Source: Bacillota bacterium
Lineage (GTDB): Bacteria; Bacillota; Clostridia; Acetivibrionales; DSM-1351
Length of the DNA stretch: 27,897 nucleotides
NCBI GenBank assembly: GCA_023433945.1
Contig: JAEYTP010000061.1
Coordinates: forward strand, 1 to 27,897
Direction: 5' to 3'
Shown here: positions 23,144 through 27,897 of the stretch, piece by piece
Numbering within the stretch: position 1 is the stretch's first letter
Layout: each line of letters begins with the position of its first letter
Translations under genes and position numbers: made by a program
Notes under the pieces: generated by a model
Databases searched by the model: none
Seen by the model: the letters and a program-made list of their open reading frames with translations, nothing else
What the model was told of the DNA's origin: nothing

Positions 23144-23176
23144 AAAAACTCCATTGTATTAAACAATGGAGTTTTT
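23144..23176 (-). terminator. Terminator of the tRNA-Leu gene
   Basis: AAAAACTCCATTGT pairs with ACAATGGAGTTTTT around a five-base loop, followed by a T run on the minus strand. It begins five bases after the encoded CCA end of the tRNA. Confidence 0.9.
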
Positions 23177-23180
23177 ATTT

Positions 23181-23263
23181 TGGTGCGATCGATGGGACTT
23201 GAACCCATACGGTCTCCCACACGCCCCTCAAACGTGCGCGTCTGCCAGTTCCGCCACGATCGC
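23181..23263 (-). tRNA. tRNA-Leu (GAG)
   Basis: The acceptor stem is GCGATCG with CGATCGC, and CCA is encoded in the DNA. The D arm includes GCGGAACTGGCAGACGC. The anticodon loop is TTGAGGG between CACGT and GCGTG, giving anticodon GAG. A long variable arm (class II, as in all Leu tRNAs) and the T loop GTTCAAGTC follow. It reads CUC and CUU codons. Confidence 0.95.
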
Positions 23264-23303
23264 ATATGCCATGTTACTGAAGCTTTCCGCATCAGCAAGT
23301 ATG

Positions 23304-23332
23304 ATTATACTAGCATATTTCGGATGTGTCAA
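23304..23332 (-). promoter_or_regulatory. Perfect consensus promoter of tRNA-Leu
   Basis: On the minus strand TTGACA (23327-23332), exactly 17 bases, TATAAT (23304-23309). The tRNA 5' end lies about 40 bases downstream. The stretch from 23333 to 23414 is AT-rich with nothing else I can name. Confidence 0.92.
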
Positions 23333-23414
23333 TATAATATTATAAATTTTTTTCTACAATTTAATACCAATTCCAACCACATCTTATACCATTAATTATA
23401 CTCATTTTAAATAT

Positions 23415-23465
23415 AAACTGACACTCATTCTGCATAGACACCAATCCTTCATAGACACTCATTCT
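23415..23465 (-). repeat. 17-bp tandem repeat overlapping the ligA stop codon
   Basis: Three units of 17 bases lie at 23415-23431, 23432-23448 and 23449-23465. On the minus strand the unit nearest ligA reads AGAATGAGTGTCTATGA and begins with the last two bases of the TAG stop. The middle unit is AGGATTGGTGTCTATGC. The outer unit shares AGAATGAGTGTC. Confidence 0.75.
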
Positions 23466-25434
23466 ACGGCTTCTTACCTTCTGTTACCCAGTCATAGAAT
23501 TCCTTCTCAGTAATAATCTGCACTCCGAGTTCCTTTGCCTTTTTGTTCTTTGAAGAACCGGAAAGATTATCATTATTTATTAGGTAATTAGTTTTTGAAG
23601 TTACAGAGGCTGTGACCTTTCCACCCTTAGCTTCAATGGTTTCCTTGACCTCATCTCTATTCTTGTATATTTCAACAGAGCCGGTAATGGCAAAGTTAAT
23701 GTTTTCGAAAATCTGTGCCTCTTCGCTCACAGCAACTTCTTCAAGTTCTATCTCTCCAAGGATGTCTTCAACCATCTTCTGGTTTTCTTCTTTTTTGAAG
23801 AAATCTACAAAAGAATTAGCCATTATATCACCAATACCATTGATGTCAATAAGCTGTTCATAACGAGCACTGCTTATTTGCTGCCAATCGAAATTAAAGT
23901 TTTTACATATTAGTTTTGCGTTGGACAATCCAACATTAGGTATTCCTAAACTGTACAGAAGCCTTATAACGCTTGTTTTACGTGCTTTTTCAACCGATGC
24001 AATAAGATTATTAAAGGACTTCTCTCCAAAACCCTCCATTACGACAATCTCCTGCTTCTTGTCTGCTATTCTGAATATGTCAGCTAGCTCCTTGACAATA
24101 CCCTTTGAAATAAACTTTTCAATGGTTGCCTCCGAGAGCCCCTCTATATTCATAGCATCACGACTGACAAAGTGGGTAAAAAGCTTAAGATGTTTGGCCA
24201 GGCAATCATCATTTGTACAATAGAGGCATTTGACATCGCTAACCTGCCTTAGCTCGGTTTCTCCACCACAGACAGGACATTTCTCAGGAATTTCAATATT
24301 ATTGCTCTTTGTATAGTTTTCTGATATTTGAGGTATTATCATATTTGCCTTATAAACCCCTACAGTATCTCCTATACCCAGTTCAAGTCCTTGCATAATA
24401 CTTATATTATGAAGGCTGGCACGACTAACAGTAGTACCTTCTAACTCAACTGGTTCAAATATTGCAACGGGATTGATAAGTCCAGTCCTTGATGCACTCC
24501 ACTCAATCTCAAGCAGCTTGGTTTCTTTTACCTCATCCTGCCATTTAAATGCGATAGCATCTCTTGGGAATTTGGAAGTTGTCCCTAGTGACTGTCCATA
24601 ATTTATATCATCATATACAAGTACAAGACCATCTGAAGGAAAATCATTTTGTTCAATCTGACTTGCAAACCAATTAATTTCTTCCTTGATATTATCTCTA
24701 TTAACAGCTTTGAAATGGACTACTTCAAAGCCCTGACTTTTTAGCCATTCCATTTGTTTAATTCGAGAGTTTTGGAAATCCACTTCATCAGCTCTTACAA
24801 CAGAAAACGCAAAGAAATGAACATTCCTTTGTGCAGTAACCTTGTTATTAAGCTGTCTAACTGAACCACTGCAAAGATTACGAGGATTTTTGTACTTAGC
24901 TTCTACATCTTCTATATCAGCGTTTATCTTTTCAAAGTCAGAATAACGTATTATGGCTTCCCCTCTAATTGTTAGTGTGCCCTTGTAGCCTATACTAATA
25001 GGTAGGTTCTTAAATACCTTTGCATTATTTGTAACAACCTCTCCCACTTCACCGTTTCCTCTTGTAACAGCTTTTATGAGTTTTCCATCTGAATAAGTAA
25101 GTACGATGGTCAAGCCATCAAGTTTCCATGAAAGCATTCCTGTTTGATTTCCTAACCATTCCTTTAGAGCATCAGCGTCCTTTGTCTTGTCTAAAGACAG
25201 CATGGGCTTCTCATGTTGTTCCTTGGGAAGAGTAGATAATACCTCATAACCAACATTTATAGATGGGCTGTTTGCAAGTACTATTCCAGTTTCTTTTTCA
25301 AGCTCTTGTAATTCGTCGTATAGCTTGTCATACTCAAAATTGGACATTATTTCTCTATCTTCCTGGTAGTATGCTTTTGCTGCATTATTCAGCTGCTCTA
25401 TCTTGTTTTTCATCTGTTCAAGCAGGTTACTCAT
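23464..25434 (-). CDS. ligA: NAD-dependent DNA ligase, divergent form
   Basis: The enzyme seals nicks using NAD. From the ATG at 25434 (GGAGG seven bases before it) the protein has 656 residues, a normal length. The AMP-accepting lysine is K104 in SWKLDGLTI. TRGNGEVGE (124-132) replaces the usual TRGDG. The OB-fold follows, then a zinc finger with C386, C389, C403, C406 and C411 available, then helix-hairpin-helix repeats (GFGEKSFNNL, INGIGDIMA) and a C-terminal BRCT domain. The BRCT end, with SKTNYLINND and SSKNKKAKELG, is of a type I associate with a divergent clostridial LigA subgroup. It may be a second ligase. Confidence 0.93.
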   Translation of the reverse strand: MSNLLEQMKNKIEQLNNAAKAYYQEDREIMSNFEYDKLYDELQELEKETGIVLANSPSINVGYEVLSTLPKEQHEKPMLSLDKTKDADALKEWLGNQTGMLSWKLDGLTIVLTYSDGKLIKAVTRGNGEVGEVVTNNAKVFKNLPISIGYKGTLTIRGEAIIRYSDFEKINADIEDVEAKYKNPRNLCSGSVRQLNNKVTAQRNVHFFAFSVVRADEVDFQNSRIKQMEWLKSQGFEVVHFKAVNRDNIKEEINWFASQIEQNDFPSDGLVLVYDDINYGQSLGTTSKFPRDAIAFKWQDEVKETKLLEIEWSASRTGLINPVAIFEPVELEGTTVSRASLHNISIMQGLELGIGDTVGVYKANMIIPQISENYTKSNNIEIPEKCPVCGGETELRQVSDVKCLYCTNDDCLAKHLKLFTHFVSRDAMNIEGLSEATIEKFISKGIVKELADIFRIADKKQEIVVMEGFGEKSFNNLIASVEKARKTSVIRLLYSLGIPNVGLSNAKLICKNFNFDWQQISSARYEQLIDINGIGDIMANSFVDFFKKEENQKMVEDILGEIELEEVAVSEEAQIFENINFAITGSVEIYKNRDEVKETIEAKGGKVTASVTSKTNYLINNDNLSGSSKNKKAKELGVQIITEKEFYDWVTEGKKP

Positions 25435-25454
25435 TTTACGTCCTCCAAAATTAG

Positions 25455-25499
25455 AAAATGGTTTCAAAAAAAATTATAGCATATCTTTTAAACCATTTT
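25455..25499 (-). promoter_or_regulatory. ligA promoter enclosed by a 10-bp inverted repeat
   Basis: On the minus strand TATAAT (25473-25478) is preceded by TGC, an extended -10. I see no good -35. The perfect arms AAAATGGTTT (25455-25464) and AAACCATTTT (25490-25499) flank it. They could be an operator or just a weak hairpin for the amidase transcript, whose stop is at 25510. Confidence 0.5.
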
Positions 25500-25509
25500 G
25501 TAAAAAGTT

Positions 25510-26361
25510 TTAGGGCAATAACCATCTGTTGTTAATTTTTTGTACCTTCATATCTTCTAAGGTTCTAATAATAGCTGTACACATTGATTGTGCCGACTTT
25601 TGTCTGAATTCCTTGGAACAGAGCTTGGTTCTGTCAGCCTTGTTTGACATATAGCCAACCTCAACAATGACAGCGGGCATTGAAGTAAACTTCAGCACAG
25701 CTAGATTGGGGCGCTCAATAATGCCATTGTCCTTCATTCCTAAGTCATATACCAACTGCTTTTGTATATTTTGCGCAAATATCTTTCCGGTCATGGACTT
25801 TTGCTGCCCCGGAGAATCTTCACAGTAAAGAGTTTCAGTGCCATGATAACTAGGGTTATCCGGCATAATATTGTTGTGTATACTAATAAATAATGTGGCG
25901 CTTAGCCCATTCGCTATATTAGCACGAGACCATAAATCAATAAATTCGTCCTCCTGCCGAGTATAAACAACATTAATATTATGTTTTTCAAGTAATTTTC
26001 CAAGGCGTTTGGCGATATCAATATTAAGTTTTTTTTCCATAACACCATTTTTTTCTGCTCCTTGGTCCTTTCCACCATGCCCGGCGTCAACAACAACTAT
26101 AACTGTCTTTTGACGCTCCTCCCTATACTTCTCCATCTCTTTTTTTATCATCTGCTGTTGCTTTATTTCATCTGTTTCGCGGACTCTGGATGGGAAAAAA
26201 TTAATAACACTTCTGGCATTAGGGCTAGCTAATATAGCAGCAGAAAAAATCAATAATATAATAACAAGAACAAAGAGTTTATACCTCCTAGTAAAAATCC
26301 CCTTGCTTAAGCGTTTATTGCCTCTAGTAAACTTAACTTTATGTTTATATCTATCTAGCAT
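25510..26361 (-). CDS. Membrane-anchored N-acetylmuramoyl-L-alanine amidase (Amidase_3)
   Basis: The enzyme should cut the bond between muramic acid and the stem peptide of cell wall. The 283-residue protein has a basic N terminus, one membrane helix at about 29-46 acting as anchor or uncleaved signal, and a charged linker. The catalytic domain (86-275) has all zinc and catalytic residues: H95 in VDAGHGGKDQG, E109, H162 in SIHNN and E234 in VEVGYMSN. AAGG lies seven bases before the ATG. It follows gpr, where many Firmicutes carry spoIIP. A sporulation role like CwlD is plausible but not shown. Confidence 0.92.
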   Translation of the reverse strand: MLDRYKHKVKFTRGNKRLSKGIFTRRYKLFVLVIILLIFSAAILASPNARSVINFFPSRVRETDEIKQQQMIKKEMEKYREERQKTVIVVVDAGHGGKDQGAEKNGVMEKKLNIDIAKRLGKLLEKHNINVVYTRQEDEFIDLWSRANIANGLSATLFISIHNNIMPDNPSYHGTETLYCEDSPGQQKSMTGKIFAQNIQKQLVYDLGMKDNGIIERPNLAVLKFTSMPAVIVEVGYMSNKADRTKLCSKEFRQKSAQSMCTAIIRTLEDMKVQKINNRWLLP

Positions 26362-26420
26362 GCTGAGCCTTCAATCTGTAATATTTATAGTCGATACTCA
26401 TTGATTGATAATCATGTAAT

Positions 26421-26491
26421 GTGTATTCTATTAATGCGTATTCTATTAATGCGTATTCTATTAATGTGTATTCTATAATTCTTATTCTTTA
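26421..26491 (-). repeat. 15-bp tandem repeat reaching the gpr stop codon
   Basis: Four units of 15 bases start at 26421, 26436, 26451 and 26466 (plus-strand form GCGTATTCTATTAAT). Two are identical and the outer ones begin GTG. A fifth, decayed unit (CTTATTCTTTA) runs into the gpr TAA stop at 26489-26491. The array lies between gpr and the amidase gene. Confidence 0.9.
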
Positions 26492-27496
26492 GTTTATATA
26501 CTTATTAATGTCTTTCAAGGTAATTCCCTGATGCAATGCAATATTTAAGCCGTTAGCCACTACCTTTGAGACTCTGTTTATAATGTCATCTATTTCTTTT
26601 GGTGTTACGATAAGTTGCCCTACATAAGGATTTAGCGCTTCCTGCAGCAGTTCATATTTCTCATCTCGATTAATGGACTTAAGCATATTGTAAAAATCCT
26701 TGCTTCCCTTTGCCTCATTCATCATACTGTCTATAACCAAGTCCATAGCATCATTTGTCAGTGTTGCTGCATCAACAACCGTAGGTACTCCAATTGCTAT
26801 TACCGGAACGCCCAACGTATTCTTTGTCAGCTCTTTTCTCTTGTTACCAACTCCAGCCCCGGGCGAAATACCTGTATCCGCAATCTGGATTGTGGTGCTA
26901 ACCCTCTCCATATTTCTAGCGGCAAGTGCATCAATTGCTATTACAAAATCAGGTTTGACTCTTTCCACTACTCCTCTTACCACTTCGCTGGTCTCTATAC
27001 CAGTAATACCAAGTACTCCTGGTGCAAGTGCACATACTGGCCTTACACCCTCGTCCACATGCTCCGGAACATATTCGAGCAAGTGCCTTGTAACCATAAG
27101 ACTGGACACTACCTTCGGGCCAAGTGAATCAGGAGTAACATTCCAGTTTCCCAGTCCAATTACAAGAATTGTAGAATCATCCTTTAGCTTAAGCATATCG
27201 ACAAGCTCCTTTGACATATGCTTTATGGTCTTTTCGTGGAGCTCTTCATCATTAAATTTCAAGTCCGGGACCTCAAGTGTTATATAATTGCCTATTGGCT
27301 TTCCTATGGCCTGTTCGCCCGCCTTTGAAGTAATACGAACCCTGGTAACCTTTACCTCTTCATCGCCATCATTTTCAACAATGACCCCAGGTGGTGTCCT
27401 CTGTTGTGCCTGCTGCTCATTGGATTGAGAACTATTAATGAAAATCTCGTGTGCTTCAATCGCCAAATCGGTTCTTCTATTTTTGAGAGTAATCAT
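26489..27496 (-). CDS. gpr: Germination protease GPR
   Basis: GPR degrades small acid-soluble spore proteins at germination. From the ATG at 27496 (AAAGGAT seven bases before it) the protein has 335 residues. It begins with RRTDLAIEA, which resembles both the SASP cleavage site and GPR's own processing site, so it is made as a zymogen. The family's two acidic active-site positions appear as D123 in TPDSLGP and D189 in AIDALAARN. It diverges from rpsT, a common arrangement in Firmicutes. A sigma-G promoter is expected, but I could not assign its boxes with confidence. Confidence 0.97.
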   Translation of the reverse strand: MITLKNRRTDLAIEAHEIFINSSQSNEQQAQQRTPPGVIVENDGDEEVKVTRVRITSKAGEQAIGKPIGNYITLEVPDLKFNDEELHEKTIKHMSKELVDMLKLKDDSTILVIGLGNWNVTPDSLGPKVVSSLMVTRHLLEYVPEHVDEGVRPVCALAPGVLGITGIETSEVVRGVVERVKPDFVIAIDALAARNMERVSTTIQIADTGISPGAGVGNKRKELTKNTLGVPVIAIGVPTVVDAATLTNDAMDLVIDSMMNEAKGSKDFYNMLKSINRDEKYELLQEALNPYVGQLIVTPKEIDDIINRVSKVVANGLNIALHQGITLKDINKYIN

Positions 27497-27585
27497 AATA
27501 TAGATCCTTTCATATAAATCATCTTGTGTAATTACTATTATTTTCACTTTCTATATTTTTAGCACAAAAAAGAAAACTTTTTTAC

Positions 27586-27614
27586 TTGCATTTTGTTGCT
27601 TAACGTGGTAGAAT
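27586..27614 (+). promoter_or_regulatory. Promoter of rpsT
   Basis: TTGCAT (27586-27591), 17 bases, TAGAAT (27609-27614). The leader to the start codon is about 90 bases. Confidence 0.75.
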
Positions 27615-27710
27615 ATCTTACGTTATGGGCAAGAAACGGTTCTATACCGATTAATGAATAAAGCATTTTGCTCAAGTTAAGCAAATTTAGGCTCGCAGGA
27701 GGTGAATACT

Positions 27711-27897
27711 TTGCCAAACATTAAATCTGCAATAAAGAGAGTTAAAGTATCAAAAACTAAAACATTAAAGAATGTTGTTAGAAAGTCAGCTTTAAAGACT
27801 TCAATCAAGAAGTGCAAAGAAGCTATCGCTAATGGTCAGGATACTGCTGCAGAATCATTTAAGAACGCTACTAAGGCTTTAGATAAAGCAGCAGCTA
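27711..27897 (+). CDS. rpsT: Small ribosomal subunit protein S20, 3' end cut by the window
   Basis: S20 binds 16S rRNA in the 30S subunit. Sixty-two codons are visible, starting at TTG with AGGAGGTG seven bases before it. The protein reads MPNIKSAIKRVKVSKTKTLK, then a lysine-rich helix and GQDTAAESFKNATKALDKAAA at the edge, typical of S20 (about 85-90 residues in full). No ATG upstream fits. E. coli rpsT also starts with UUG, where it matters for autoregulation; the same could hold here. Confidence 0.97.
   Translation, partial: MPNIKSAIKRVKVSKTKTLKNVVRKSALKTSIKKCKEAIANGQDTAAESFKNATKALDKAAA

Noticed and set aside
23098..23298. Short open frames across the tRNA-Leu gene on both strands
   Set aside because: They read through the tRNA and its terminator hairpin and are accidental.
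26700..27287. Plus-strand open frame of 195 codons
   Set aside because: It is antisense to gpr, whose protein is clear. The frame has no ribosome site, and its serine/threonine-rich composition is typical of a shadow frame.

Overview
The window is AT-rich DNA from an anaerobic, spore-forming member of the Clostridia. The evidence is the germination protease gene gpr, a SpoIID/LytB protein, and the SCIFF peptide gene with its radical SAM maturase, which is a hallmark locus of Clostridia. A Ruminiclostridium-like (cellulolytic clostridial) host is my best guess from gene content and protein style, but I cannot prove it without a search. Most of the window is chromosomal housekeeping DNA. I see no insertion sequence, prophage, CRISPR array or rRNA.

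Layout. Positions 1-44 hold the 5' part of a tRNA-Asn gene. From 402 to 3312 lies the dnaG-rpoD operon (minus strand). A DUF6514-like gene and a small plus-strand membrane-protein gene follow. From 4593 to 12808 is a minus-strand block read as queA, tgt, yajC // TIGR04086 membrane protein, scfA, scfB, HD-domain protein // secD, secF. It combines queuosine tRNA modification, Sec translocase accessory subunits and the SCIFF RiPP locus. An aspartate kinase gene (13163-14512, plus) has its own promoter. Two minus-strand genes follow: a fused ADP-forming acyl-CoA synthetase and a SpoIID/LytB-domain protein. From 18764 to 21431 is a complete lysine-controlled operon on the plus strand: consensus promoter, lysine riboswitch with a terminator, dapA, dapB and a stand-alone double-ACT protein. 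The remaining minus-strand genes are a YesL/DUF624 membrane protein, an acetate/succinate-type transporter, tRNA-Leu(GAG), a divergent ligA, an N-acetylmuramoyl-L-alanine amidase and gpr. The window ends in the plus-strand rpsT gene.

How the genes work together. The aspartate kinase, DapA and DapB are steps of lysine/diaminopimelate synthesis. The riboswitch ties dapA-dapB to lysine, and the ACT protein looks like a detached regulatory subunit of an aspartate kinase. YajC, SecD and SecF serve protein export. ScfA is the precursor and ScfB the enzyme of the SCIFF peptide. GPR, the amidase and the SpoIID/LytB protein point to spore and cell-wall biology.

The least explained structure is a recurring class of short, degenerate tandem repeats. 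They have different units (15, 17, about 20, 21/42, 32 and 33 bp) and sit next to the 3' ends of genes: after rpoD, scfA, queA, dapB, ligA and gpr. In several cases the first unit includes the stop codon or the last codons of the gene. That suggests repeated local duplication seeded at gene ends, and I regard it as the most unusual signal here.
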